64,000 bases of DNA from Rhynchopus euleeides (lineage: Eukaryota; Euglenozoa; Diplonemea; Diplonemida; Diplonemidae), in NCBI GenBank assembly GCA_963210315.1, contig OY723287.1, forward strand, positions 372,001 to 436,000. Direction: 5' to 3'. Each line of letters opens with the position of its first letter. Position 1 is the stretch's first letter. The notes beneath the pieces are model-generated. The model worked only from the letters and a program-made list of their open reading frames with translations, was not told the DNA's origin and did not search any database. Below, piece by piece: positions 32,764 to 45,500 of this stretch. The translations under genes were made by a program, and so were the position numbers.

Positions 32764-34900
32764 GGGGGGGGGGGGGGAGGGGTAATGGATATGGGTATGT
32801 GTCGCCGTGAATAGCCTCTTCAATAGGTCGGTTTGTTTCCTCCCTTTCCCGTGCCTCCCCCCGCCCCCCCCCCCCCCCCCACCACCACCACCACCCCTTT
32901 TTTTGCGTGTGGAGAAATACAGTGAATGTCAGTCAAAAAAAGGGGGGGAAGGGAGGGTGGGGGTTGCACCAGCGACACACACACACACCACGCACGCCAA
33001 AGGAAATGAAAGTTCGAGTCACTGAAGGGGGGGGAGGGGAGGGGGAAAGGGGGCAGGTTTCTTCGCTCCAGCGAGTGCCCAGTGAGGCCTCTCGATGTTT
33101 GGTGCATCCCCTCCTGGCTATAGGAGAGAAAAAGCGTCTGGGGGGGGGGGGGGGGGATTTTTGTTTTGTTGAAAACTACTGTGAGCGGTGGTTCCCGTCT
33201 CTCTCTCTCTCCTCCCCTCCAACCCATTGCATAGAAGACCTTCGCTCGCAGCAGTGCAGAAAGGTGGGCCGCCTCACAAAAAAAATGGAGACAAAGAATG
33301 ACACAGTTTGACACAGAGCGAAGGCCCCCATATAACGTGTTCTTTTTTGGCACAATATGTGACAAAACCCCGTTGCGTTTGGATTCTTTTTTTTTGGCGT
33401 CGACCCACAAGCCTGCATGTTTTGTTTGTCCGCCCCGACCCCCCCCCCTTTTTTTGCTAAATAGTTGGCATCCCCTCCCCCCCTCCCACACACACACACA
33501 CACCCCATCCCCGTCTTTTTTGTCATGGGGGAACCAAACCATAGCCAACTCAACTCAACCCAACCCGGCCGGTCCCCGCCCCCGCCCCCCCCCCCACACA
33601 CACACACATAATCGGAATGCGAGAAAAAATACCCCCCCACACTTGCTGCGGGCGGTGGTCTTTCCACACGATTGCATCTCCCGCATTGATTTCTTGCATC
33701 AACATGCAGGCGCCATGTTGACAAAATATACGGGGGACGGGCGGGGCGGGGCGGGGTCAGAATGTGAAGTGAATGTCACCCTCCCCAGTGGTTGAAAACA
33801 AATAGCACAACTCATGTCATGTCGTTGGCAAAGACAATACAAGACATGTACCGTGGCGCATCGATGGTGAGGGGAGGGGGGAGGAGAGGAGAGAGGGAGG
33901 TGAAAAAATCGAACTGCATTTCAATAAATATCAGGCTGTATGGGGGGGGAGGGGGAGGGTGTGTTGCTATGGCGGGCGTGAATTGCTTTGCCGCGCGAGT
34001 TGTTTTTTTTTGCCTGGAAGAAGAAGAATAACTCAAAGGGGGGGGGCATCCCGCCTTTTCCGCCTTCACTTCGAACAACAGCAGCAGGATATAAAAGGGC
34101 GGTGGTGGGGGTGTGTTGGGGCGGGAATGCGAAAAAAAACCCCCCCCTACTCACAACGAATGGTGGAGACAGTCCTCTTGAATCACACTCAACCACTTTG
34201 TTTCTGCAGTGCTAGGAGCCTGTGGAGGGGAGGGGGAGAGGCGCCGGTAGGACCTGCACTGCACTGCACTGCACTCGTGGGATGTAGCCACCCACACCCA
34301 AAAAGAAACGAACACTGGGCTCCCCCACTGGAGCCTGGCAAGCAAAGACGCACTCAGCAAGTGGGGCCAAAACCTCGCTCAGCCCTTCGGGCCAGGAAAG
34401 TTCTCTTTGCCCTGAAAAACCCGAACAGCGTGCACGCACAACACTGTCACTTGTGGGGGGGCAGAGAAGGTATCCCCCACACATCACCCCCGCACCCCCC
34501 GACTCCCACCTTGCTTGTGGATTGCTGTGTCGCACAACACACCAAACACGTCCCCTGCTGCAAAGAGAAAAACATACTTCCCAACCCCCCGCCCCAGTGC
34601 CCCACCAACACTCTACCCACGCGCTGCCAAAGGCTGTGCGTCAAAACAATCTGGCGGGTTTTCGGAAGTCTATAGCGAAAAGAGAAGGGTGGCTGCTTTG
34701 TTTGTTGTTGGATCCGGAGCCCGAAAAAGAAAGACAGCAAACCCGAAAAAACCGAAAAAAAAGACAAACATCGCGGGAGGGAGTGTCGTCGCTACCTCAT
34801 AGAGAAGGGGTGGAAAAGGCGTGGCGGGCACTGCTGTGCCCGATGTTCCATCCCCCCCCCACTGCCTTTTGAGGGGATGAATCAGGAGCCTCCCATGCAG
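32764..34900. other. Intergenic, poly-C/poly-G and simple repeats; no gene seen
   Basis: C runs near 32866, G runs near 33140, CA tracts near 33490 and 33590, and TGCAC repeats near 34257 are present. A hairpin element (copy b) lies at about 33234-33345. Long open frames are compositional artefacts. Confidence 0.4.
33234..33345 (+). repeat. Short hairpin element, GGCCTTCGCTC family, copy b
   Basis: It starts GACCTTCGCTCGCAGCAG and contains GTGGGCCGCCTCACAA. It ends CACAGAGCGAAGGCCCCC, the inverse of the family start. Its length is about 110 bp. Confidence 0.6.
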
Positions 34901-35629
34901 GCCTGGGCGGGGAACGAGCCCTTTTTCCAGGTTTTTTGGTTCGGGGAACCAGGTTTTTTCTAAGAATTTTTACAAGGGATTTTTTGCTCGCCCCCCCACA
35001 GTTTCCAGGCGCGTGCCCGTCAGGCGGGACCTTTTCTCTGATTTCTCTCCGCGTCATCATGTGACAGCTCTCGAGTGATGCCCAGAGATGCTTGCGGCAG
35101 AGAGTGCCCCTCATGCGCGTTACAGCTGAAAATGAATGAGGATCACCTGGCGCTCGTTCTCATCGGGGGTTGTGCTCCGCAGGGACTCAATACACCTTGG
35201 CACTCGCGCAGGGCTGGACATGCCAGCAGCTGGAGGACAGTTACAAAGCTGCCACTCCCCGACGCCACCCACCTGCTGGCCCCTTCAGGTCTGAAAGCCC
35301 AAAAGCTCCCGGGGATTTTTGCAGTGGTGCGCACCATATTCAGCGCAGTAGGGTGATCTCTCCGATTTTCCAAAACTGCTGGTTTACTGGTTTGGGGAAC
35401 GGTCGCCGGCAGACCGTTGAAATGCCCGTGTTAGCAAGGCACACTCACGTTTCAGGTAGCGTGTCGCGTGTCACGCATGTCGCGAACGCGGCAAGTGTAC
35501 CTCCCAGGTGGGGAAGCCCGACCTCCTGTCCGATGTCAGTCAGGCTTCGAAGAAGCGCTTCATGGATGCGGCGCTGACCTCCTACGCTGCACTGTACCCG
35601 GGGAAGTGAGATAGATGGACGGGCACACG
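34901..35629. other. Intergenic; no gene seen
   Basis: One CTAAGAATTTTTACAAGGG word at about 34960 recurs, inverted and in tandem, at 35945-36060. Nothing else was recognised. Confidence 0.35.
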
Positions 35630-35870
35630 CTACATCGGGGGTCTGGGGGGCGGTGCCCCCCAGCCGCCGGAGGCCACGGTAGCGAACATCTGTTCGTGTG
35701 GGCGTACAGATTCTGTGCGAGTTGGCTGCGTCCTCAGAGGCGACTGGAGTGGTTGGACCCCGACTTGATGGGATTCGAAGGACTTGAGTACGAGACGTAC
35801 ACCACAGGGGGGTCTGGGGGGCGTGAGCCCCCCAGCCGCCGGAGGCCACGGTAGTGAACGTCTGGCTCTC
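35630..35870 (-). repeat. Two inverted copies of the GC-hairpin repeat
   Basis: The reverse complement of the 1345-2130 repeat occurs twice, 176 bp apart, each with the GGGGGGC...GCCCCCC hairpin. The linker at 35697-35790 also matches the linkers of the left array. Confidence 0.75.
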
Positions 35871-35944
35871 CAGTTGGCCAGCAAGGCGAACGGTACGTGG
35901 GACAGACTTCCCTTCCATCCTTGTGCGCGCCCTGTCGACTGGGG

Positions 35945-36060
35945 AAAACTTAGAAAAAAAATTTTCCTCTGCGAAACAACCTTAGAAAAAAATTCCCCTA
36001 ACAAAATTCTTAGAAAAAAACTTTTTTTCCCCTTACAAAAATTCTTAGAAAAAAAGTTCA
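35945..36060. repeat. Short tandem repeat around TTCTTAGAAAAAAA
   Basis: Four irregular copies of a unit of about 30 bp, containing CTTAGAAAAAAA, alternate with C-rich words. An inverse single copy lies at 34960. These could be subterminal repeats of an unrecognised element, but I could not define the ends. Confidence 0.4.
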
Positions 36061-36561
36061 GAATCCTGAAAGTGGGGAACAAGCCCCCCAGTTAGGAACA
36101 GCCCTGCTCCCATGGAGGGGGTTTTTTTTTTGCTTTTTCCTTTTTGGATTTCCCACCACTCACATACGCCAGGGCAGATGCACGATGTGGCTTCCGTTTC
36201 TCCAGAACAGCTAGATAAAATCTTTCGCACGAAAAAGACAATACAAACAGAATGGGTGAGAGGTGCCATTCCTGGGAGGGCAGACTCCGGCACCCCCTTG
36301 CAGACATGCACTCGAAGGGGCACCGTTTGTACAAGACAAAACAACGACACACCCCTCAAGCCTCTCTTTTGTCTTCTATTTTCCTTCAGTTTTCCCCCCC
36401 TAAAGAGTAGCAAAACAACAGGGGGTCGTAACACATCCCATCCGCACTCCATGAGAAATCACCGACGAGCGCGCCTGGCGGCGACACTCTCCTTGGATCA
36501 CCACACACCCGGCCACCGCCGCCCCTCTTCCCAGGCGGTGATCACGAGCATATCACGCCGC

Positions 36562-39500
36562 TCACTCGCCGCGAGCCCGTTTGAAACAGGGTGTTGTCGG
36601 CGGGGGGGCAGTCATATGCCTCTTCCCCGTGTGCCGCCCAGCGGCCGCCACCGCGCGGTCCTCCGCCACCTGGGTCATGGGGGTCATCATGCCCTCGAGG
36701 TGGGGCAGCTGCACGGGGGAGACGTTCTGCACCTTCTTGAGGGCGCGGATCACCTTGCTGCGCTCGCTGGCGAGCTTCTGGCTCGCGACGTATCTCTCCT
36801 GCGATTCGAACTGGGCATCGCGTGCCAGAATGCGCTGCTCAAACAGGACGTCGCGCTGCTTCTGCAGGTCCTTCAGCACTGCCTTGTGCTCTGCGAGATC
36901 AGCCTTGGTCCTCCCCAGCTGTGCAGACAGCTCCTCTTTGTTCTTCCCCAAATGCCTCTCTGCCTCGTCCTTCTCCCTGCGCAGGCGCATCCGCTCATCA
37001 GCCTCCTTGCGCAGCTCAGCACGCTTTGCCTCGAGATCCGCCTGCAGGCGTTTCACCTCCTTGCCGTGCGCCTCCTTCAGCCGCTCCAGCTCCGACGACG
37101 CCGAGAGCTGCGTCGAGGCGGTCGCAGCGGCCTTTGTCTCCGCCGCCTCCTTCGCCTTCGTGAGGGTCTGCGCCTGCTTCGCCTTCTCCTTGAGGGACGC
37201 CTCGAGGCCCTTCTCCTTCGCCAGCATGGCCTCGAGGGTGCCCTGCAGGGTGTCGTAGCTCTTGTCCTTCGCCTCGAGACGCTTCTGCAGGCGCTGCACC
37301 TCGGCGGTGTGCTGCTTCGCCTTGTCGCGCAGCTCTGCGAGGCTCTGCCTGTCGCGGTCTGCCGCAGCCTCCAGGTTGCGGATGGATGTCTGCTGGCGCT
37401 GCACGCTCCGCTTCGCAGCCTCCAGCTCCTCCGTGAGGTTGGCAACGTCCAGCTCCCGCTGGAGCTTGGTGCGGCTCAGCTTGGTGGCGGGCTGCGTGGG
37501 CACGTCGGGCTTGCTGGACTGCGAGCCGCTGCACCGCAGCTCGTCACGCAGGCGTGCGATCTCCGTCTCCTGCTCGCGCAGAAGCTTGATCACCTCGCGG
37601 TTGTTAAATGCGGCGTCGACGGTATCAGCATCGAGAAGGACCCGGCTGCGCGTGCTTTCGCTGAGCTCCTTCACGGCACGTGCCAGGCTCTCCAGGTAGT
37701 CGTCGTATTCCGGCAGCGGGTCGGCAGAGGCGATGGTACGGGGGCCCTCCTCCTGGTCCTGCAGGCGGCGCTGCAGGTCTGCGTACTGGCACTTGAGCTC
37801 GATGTGGCGCTTCTCGACGTCGAGGATCTGCGATGTCTTGCGGTCGACCTCATCCTCAAGGGCACGGACCTCGGCGCGTGCGGCATCGCGCTGGCGCACG
37901 GCCTCGTCCAGCTGGCGCTGCAGGTCAGCAGCTGTGCTGCGCAGTCGCGACGCGTCCTCCGCAGACTCTGCGCTGTGGGCAAGCGCCTCCTGCAGCTGCG
38001 TGTCGGACTTGGCAAGGGATGCCTGCTCAGCACGGAGCTGTGACTGGAGGGAAGTGATGGACGCGTTCAGCTTCTCGGAGAGTGCGGCGCTCTGAGCGGA
38101 CAGCTTCGTCTCGGTCTCCTTCAGCTGCTTCTGCGAAGTAGTGATCTGCTTCTCCAGGTCAGCCTTCAGAGTCGCACCCTCCTTCGTCAGCTGCTGCACC
38201 TTGAGCTCCGACTCCTGAAGTTGAGCACCCAGCTTGCTGAAGGACGCCTTCTCAGCATCGAGCTGCGCCTGGACAGCCTTCACCTGCTTCACCTGCTTCT
38301 GAAGAGTTGAGGTGGTCTCGGCGAGCTTGGTGTCAAGTGCAGCTTTCTCAGTCGTGTGCGCCTTCTTCGCGGCAGCAACCTCCGACACAGCCTTCTGCAC
38401 GGCCTGCTTCTCAGCAGCCAGCTTGGATTCAGCCTCCTTCAGCTGCGTCTGCGAAGTAGTGATCTTCTTCTCCAGGTCAGCCTTCAGAGTCGCACCCTCC
38501 TTCGTCAGCTGCTGCACCTTGAGCTCCGACTCCTGAAGTTGCGTCGCCTGCTTGGTGAAGGACGCCTTCTCTGCGGTAAGCTGTGTCTGGACCTCCTTCA
38601 CCCGGGTCTCAAGCGTCGAGGTTGTCACCGCCAGTTTCTTCTCCAACACAGCCTTACCCCCGTTGCTCGACTCCACCGCTTTCTGCTCCTCCGCAAGCTG
38701 CTTCTGGAGACCAGCCTTCTCAGCAGCCAGCTTGGATTCGGACTCCTTCAGGTGGGACTGCACAGTCCTGAGCCTCTGCACCTCGGCCTTCTGCCCTGCT
38801 GCGTCCTGCTCAGACTTCTGCAGCTGCCCCTGCAACAGGGTCAGGGAGTCCTTCAACTCCGCCTGTTTCGAAGCGGCTGCCTGGGCAGCCTCCACAAGCG
38901 ACGTCTTCTCCTTGGCATGCGCTGCATGCTGGTCGTGCAGCTGCGTCTGCAGATCCTTCCGCGTGTCAAGCAGCTCCTGGTCCAAAGCAGACTTCTGGGT
39001 GGCCTGCAAGGCACGAGTCTCCTGCAGCTGTCGGGTAGCAGCGGAATGAAGATCCAGGGCGGCCTGTGTCTCCTGCAGGCGTGTCGTCAAGCTGGACTCC
39101 GTCAGGCGGAGGGCTTCCAGCTGCGCCTGAGCAGACGTACGCTCAGCCTCCAAGGTGCTGATGTGTGCACGCTGGTCTGCAAGCTCCGATTTCTGAGACA
39201 GCGTGAGCTGCGTGGCGGATTCAAGCTTCTGTCCAGCATCCTTCAACTGGGCAAGCTGTGTCTGGACCTCTTTCACCTTGTTCTGAAGGGTTGATGTTGT
39301 CTCGGCCAGCTTGGTGTCGAGTGCCGCCTTCTCAGCAGCCAGCTTGGATTCAGTCTCCTTCAACTGCGTCTGCGAAGTAGTGATCTGCTCCCTCAGAGTC
39401 GCACCCTCCTTCGTCAGCTGTTGCAGCTTGAGCTCCTGCTTGCTGAAGGACGCCTTCTCCGCGGTAAGTTGTGTCTGGACCTCCTTCACCTGCTTCTGAA

Positions 39501-42500
39501 GAGTTGATGTCGTCTCGGCCAGCTTGGCGTCGAGTGCTATCTTTTCAGTCGTGTGCGCCTTCTTCGCGTCAGCGGCGTCGGACGTAGCCTTCTGCACAGC
39601 CTGCTTCTCAGCAGCCAGCTTGGATTCAGCTTCCTTCAGCTGCTTCTGCGAAGTAGTGATCTGCTTCTCCAGGTCAGCCTTCAGAGTCGCACCCTCCTTC
39701 GCCAGCTGCTGCACCTTGAGCTCGGCTTCTTGAAGTTGAGCACCCAGCTTGCTGAAGGACGCCTTCTCTGTAGCAAGCTGTGTCTGGACCTCCTTCACCT
39801 GCTTCTGAAGAGTTGATGTTGTCTCGGCCAGCTTGGTGTCGAGTGCCGCCTTCTCAGCCGTGTGCGCCTTCTTCGCGTCAGCAACCTCCGACACAGCCTT
39901 CTGCACAGCCTGCCTCTCAGCAGCCAGCTTGGATTCAACCTCCTTCAGCTGCGTCTGTGAAGTAGTGATCTGCTTCTCCAGGTCAGCCTTCAGAGTCACA
40001 CCCTCCTTCGTCAGCTGCTGCACCTTGAGCTCCGACTCCTGAAGTTGTGTGGCCTGCTTGCTGAAGGACGCCTTCTCTGTGGCAAGCTGTGTCTGGACCT
40101 CCTTCACCTGCTTCTGAAGAGTCGATGTTGTCTCGGCCAGCTTGGTGTCGAGTGACATTCTCTCAGTCGTGTGCGCCTTCTTCGTGGCAGCAATGTCTGA
40201 CGTAGCCTTCTGCACGGCCTGCTTCTCAGCAGCCAGTTTGGATTCAACCTCCTTCAGCTGCGTCTGTGAAGTAGTGATCTTCTTCTCCAGGTCAGCCTTC
40301 AGAGTCACACCCTCCTTCGTCAGCTGCTGCACCTTGAGCTCCGACTCTTGAAGTTGCGTCGCCTGCTTGCTGAAGGACACCTTCTCTGCGGTAAGCTGTG
40401 TCTGGACCTCCTTCACCTGCTTCTGAAGAGTTGAGGTGGTCTCGGCAAGCTTGGTGTCGAGTGCCGCTTTCTCAGTCGTGTGCGCCTTCTTCGCGTCAGC
40501 AACCTCCGACACAGCCTTCTGCACAGCCTGCCTCTCAGCAGCCAGCTTGGATTCAACCTCCTTCAGCTGCGTCTGTGAAGTAGTGATCTGCTTCTCCAGG
40601 TCAGCCTTCAGAGTCACACCCTCCTTCGTCAGCTGCTGCACCTTGAGCTCCGACTCCTGAAGTTGTGTGGCCTGCTTGCTGAAGGACGCCTTCTCTGTGG
40701 CAAGCTGTGTCTGGACCTCCTTCACCTGCTTCTGAAGAGTCGATGTTGTCTCGGCCAGCTTGGTGTCGAGTGACATTCTCTCAGTCGTGTGCGCCTTCTT
40801 CGCGTCAGCAACCTCCGACACAGCCTTCTGCACAGCCTGCTTCTCAGCAGCCAGCTTGGATTCAGCTTCCTTCAGCCGTGTCTGTGAAGTGGTAATCTGC
40901 TTCTCCAGGTCAGCCTTCAGAGTCGCACCCTCCTTCGTCAGCTGCTGCACCTTGAGCTCGGCTTCCTGAAGTTGCGTCGCCTGCTTGCTGAAGGACGCCT
41001 TCTCTGCGGCAAGCTGTGTCTGGACCTCCTTCACCTGCTTCTGAAGAGTTGATGTTGTCTCGGCCAGCTTCTTCTCCAACTCACGCTTCCCGACCTTGCT
41101 GGAGTCCACAGCTTTCTGAACCTCGGCAAGTTGCTTCTGATCAGCAGCCAGCTTGAATTCAACCTCCTTCAGCTGCGTCTGTGAAGTAGTGATCTGCTTC
41201 TCCAGGTCAGCCTTCAGAGTCACACCCTCCTTCGTCAGCTGCTGCACCTTGAGCTCCGACTCCTGAAGTTGCGTCGCCTGCTTGCTGAAGGACGCCTTCT
41301 CTGTGGCAAGCTGTGTCTGGACCTCCTTCACCTGCTTCTGAAGAGTTGATGTTGTCTCGGCGAGCTTGGTGTCGAGTGCCGCTTTCTCAGTCGTGTGCGC
41401 CTTCTTCGCGTCAGCAACCTCCGACACAGCCTTCTGCACAGCCTGCTTCTCAGCAGCCAGCTTGGATTCAACCTCCTTCAGCTGCGTCTGCGAAGTAGTG
41501 ATCTGCTTCTCCAGGTCAGCCTTCAGAGTCGCACCCTCCTTCGTCAGCTGCTGCACCTTGAGCTCGGCTTCTTGAAGTTGTGTCCCCTGCTTGCTGAAGG
41601 ACGCCTTCTCTGCGGCAAGCTGTGTCTGGACCTCCTTCACCTGCTTCTGAAGGGTTGATGTTGTCTCGGCCAGTTTCTTCTCCAACTCACGCTTGCCGAC
41701 CTTGCTCGAGTCCACAGCTTTCTGTACCTCTGCAAGCTGCTTCTGATCAGCAGCCAGCTTGGATTCAACCTCCTTCAGCTGCGTCTGTGAAGTAGTGATC
41801 TGCTTCTCCAGGTCAGCCTTCAGGGTGGCACCCTCCTTCGTCAGCTGCTGCACCTTGAGATTCGCCTCCTGAAGTTGCGCCGCCTGCTTGGTGAAGGACG
41901 CCTTCTCTGCGGTAACCTGTGTCTGGACCTCCTTCACCTGCTTCTGAAGAGTCGATGTTGTCTCGGCCAGCTTGGTATCAAGCGCAGCCTTCTCAGCCGT
42001 GTGCGCCTTCTTCGCGTCAGTAACCTCCGACACAGCCTTCTGCACAGCCTGCTTCTCAGCAGCCAGCTTGGATTCAGCCTCCTTCAGCTGCTTCTGCGAA
42101 GTAGTGATCTGCTTCTCCAGGTCAGCCTTCAGAGTCGCACCCTCCTTCGCCAGCTGCTGCACCTTGAGCTCGGCTTCTTGAAGTTGAGCACCCAGCTTGC
42201 TGAAGGACGCCTTCTCCGCGGTAAGCTGTGTCTGGACCTCCTTCACCTGCTTCTGAAGAGTTGATGTTGTCTCGGCGAGCTTGGTGTCGAGTGCCGCCTT
42301 CTCAGTCGTGTGCGCCTTCTTCGCGTCAGCAGCGTCTGACGTACCCTTCTGCACAGCCTGCTTCTCAGCAGCCAGGTTGGATTCAGCTTCCTTCAGCTGC
42401 GTCTGCGAAGTAGTGATCTTCTTCTCCAGGTCAGCCTTCAGAGTCGCACCCTCCTTCGTCAGCTGCTGCACCTTGAGCTCCGACTCCTGAAGTTGAGCAC

Positions 42501-45500
42501 CCAGCTTGCTGAAGGACGCCTTCTCTGTGGCAAGCTGTGTCTGGACCTCCTTCACCTGCTTCTGAAGAGTTGATGTTGTCTCGGCGAGCTTGGTGTCGAG
42601 TGCCGCCTTCTCAGTCGTGTGCGCCGACACAGCCTTCTGCACAGCCTGCTTCTCAGCTGTCAGCTTGGTTTCAGTCTCCTTCAGCCGTGTCTGTGAAGTA
42701 GTGATCTGCTTCTCCAGGTCAGCCTTCAGAGTCGCACCCTCCTTCGTCAGCTGCTGCACCTTGAGCTCCGACTCCTGAAGTTGAGCACCCAGCTTGCTGA
42801 AGGACGCCTTCTCTGCGGTAAGCTGTGTCTGGACCTCCTTCACCTGCTTCTGAAGAGTTGATGTTGTCTCGGCGAGCTTGGTGTCGAGTGCCGCTTTCTC
42901 AGTCGTGTGCGCCTTCTTCGCGGCAGCAACCTCCGACACAGCCTTCTGCACGGCCTGCTTCTCAGCAGCCAGCTTGGATTCAACCTCCTTCAGATGCGTC
43001 TGTGAAGTAGTGATCTTCTTCTCCAGGTCAGCCTTCAGCGTGGCACCCTCCTTCGTCAGCTGCTGCACCTTGAGCTCCGACTCCTGAAGTTGAGCACCCA
43101 GCTTGCTGAAGGACGCCTTCTCTGTGGCAAGCTGCGTCTGGACCTCCTTCACCTGCTTCTGAAGAGTCGATGTTGTCTCGGCGAGCTTGGTGTCGAGTGC
43201 CGCCTTCTCAGTCGTGTGCGCCGACACAGCCTTCTGCACAGCCTGCTTCTCAGCTGTCAGCTTGGTTTCAGTCTCCTTCAGCCGTGTCTGTGAAGTAGTG
43301 ATCTTCTTCTCCAGGTCAGCCTTCAGAGTCGCACCCTCCTTCGTCAGCTGCTGCACCTTGAGCTCCGACTCCTGAAGTTGAGCACCCTGCTTGCTGAAGG
43401 ACGCCTTCTCCGCGGTAAGTTGTGTCTGGACCTCCTTCACCTGCTTCTGAAGAGTTGATGTTGTCTCGGCCAGCTTGGTGTCGAGTGCCGCCTTCTCAGT
43501 CGTGTGCGCCTTCTTCGCGTCAGCAACCTCCGACACAGCCTTCTGCACAGCCTGCTTCTCAGCAGCCAGCTTGGATTCAGCTTCCTTCAGCTGCTTCTGT
43601 GAAGTAGTGATCTGCTTCTCCAGGTCAGCCTTCAGAGTCACACCCTCCTTCGTCAGCTGCTGCACCTTGAGCTCGGCTTCCTGAAGTTGAACACCCTGCC
43701 TCTTGAGCGCCGCCTTCTCCCCATCGAGCTGCGCCTGCACCTCCTTTACGCGGCTCTCACGCACCGAGGCCAACTCTGCCATCTCCGCCAGTTTCGCCTC
43801 CGCCTCGCGCCTCCCGACCCTGCCCGACTCCACAGCCTTCTGCTCCTCCGCAAGCTGCTTCTCGACCTCACCCTTCTCCGCAGCCAGCCTCGTCACACCC
43901 TCCTTCAGCCGCCTCTCCGCATCAGCCACCCTCCTTTCCAGCGCCGCCCTCTCCGCCTCAACCCTCACGCACGCCTCCTGGGCTGCTGCTGCACTCTCCT
44001 GAGCCTCCTTCCGCGCCACGGCCAACGCTGCCTCCGCACCCTTCTGCTTCCGCTGCGCCTCCTGCACGTCAGATGCATGCTTCGCAACCGCCGCACGCTC
44101 CGCCGCCACCTGCCCCTCCATCTCGCTCACCTGCTTTTGCAGAACCTCGGCGCTGCCCAGCATCCGCTTCTCCATGGCAGCCTTCTCCGACGCATGGTTC
44201 GCCTGGCAAGCCTGCAGCTTCTCCTCCAGCCCGGCCCGCGTGCTCCGCGCCTGCTGCACCAGCTCCGCCTCCCTGGCCTCTGCCGCCTTCCCCGCCTCCA
44301 CCCGGTCAGCCTCCTGCCGCACCGCCTCCGCTTCCGCCTCCTCCACCCGCGCCTGCAGCGCCGCCGCCTTGCTCTGCAGCACCCCCTGCCGGCCCTCCGC
44401 CTCCGCCACGACCCGCCGGTGCTCCGCTGCCGACTCCTCAGCGCGCTTCTCCGCCGCAGCCGCCGCCGCCTCCAGCTCCCGCACCTGCGACGCCGCTGCC
44501 TCAGCCTCCCCGTGGGCCTGCTGGATCTGCACCTTGCTGGCTGCCTCAACCTCCTGCAGGCGCAGCGCCGCCTCGCGGAGCGCCTCGTCTGCCGCATCAC
44601 GCTCCGCACGCGCCTCCTTGAGCTGCGCCTCCAGCGCAGCCGTCACCTCCCGCACCCCAGCGTGGAGGCTTTTCAGCGCGCCGTCGGAGGTCATGCTGCC
44701 CCTCTCCAATGCGCTGTGTGCGTCAGACCCCGCGGTGCTGTCCTGTGTGATGCTGAGGGTGATCTGCTTGATCTTGGCCTCCATCCCCTCCATCTTGCGG
44801 AGGCGCTCGTCCCTCACGCGGATGTCCTCCTCGCGCGCCTTCACTGTCTGCCTCAGGGTGTCGGCCTCCACAGCGCCCAGCTGTGCCTCGTGCAGCTTCT
44901 TCTCGCTCTCCACCCTCTCCTCGCGTTTGCGCAGCTTCACATCCGCCAGCTCCTCGCGGGCCTGGCGGACTTCCTGCGAGGCGCGGCTCTCCGCATTGCG
45001 TGCCCGGTGCAGCTTTTCCTCGAGGTCCGCAACCGTGACACGGTGTGCCTCCTTCAGTGCAACCAGCTCCTTCCCTTTGGACTGCGAAGCCAGCCGCAGG
45101 GCGTCGCCCCCCTCGCGCACCCTCGCCCCCGCCTGCTCCGCCGCCACCTCCCCGGCCTGCAGCCGCTTCGCGAGATCCGCGCTTTCGGCATCCGCCTTGG
45201 CGAGGCCACCCTGCAGCCGGGCCAGCTCCGCCGTATCCCGCTCCGCGGCTGCAGCCGCCGCCCCCGCCTTCGCCTCCCAGCTGGCGACGCGCCGCTCCGC
45301 CTCCCGCAGGGAGGCCTCCGAGGTGCGGAGGCGCGTCTCGACGCCCTGCCTCTCGCTGTTGGCAGCCTCCTGCGCTGCGGCGTGCCGCAGCTCCGCAGCC
45401 TCGCCCTGGCTGTGGATGCGCTGCAGCTCCGCGGCGTGCGCCTCCGACGCGCCGGCGCGCAGCGCCTCCGCCTCCGCCAGCGCCTTCTCCGCGGCGGCCT

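Noticed and set aside
36112..38043. Long plus-strand open frame rich in Leu and Arg
   Set aside because: It lies antisense to the giant coiled-coil gene. Its composition reflects the GC-rich heptad codons. The same effect explains the other plus-strand frames at 43687-46365 and 44174-47667.
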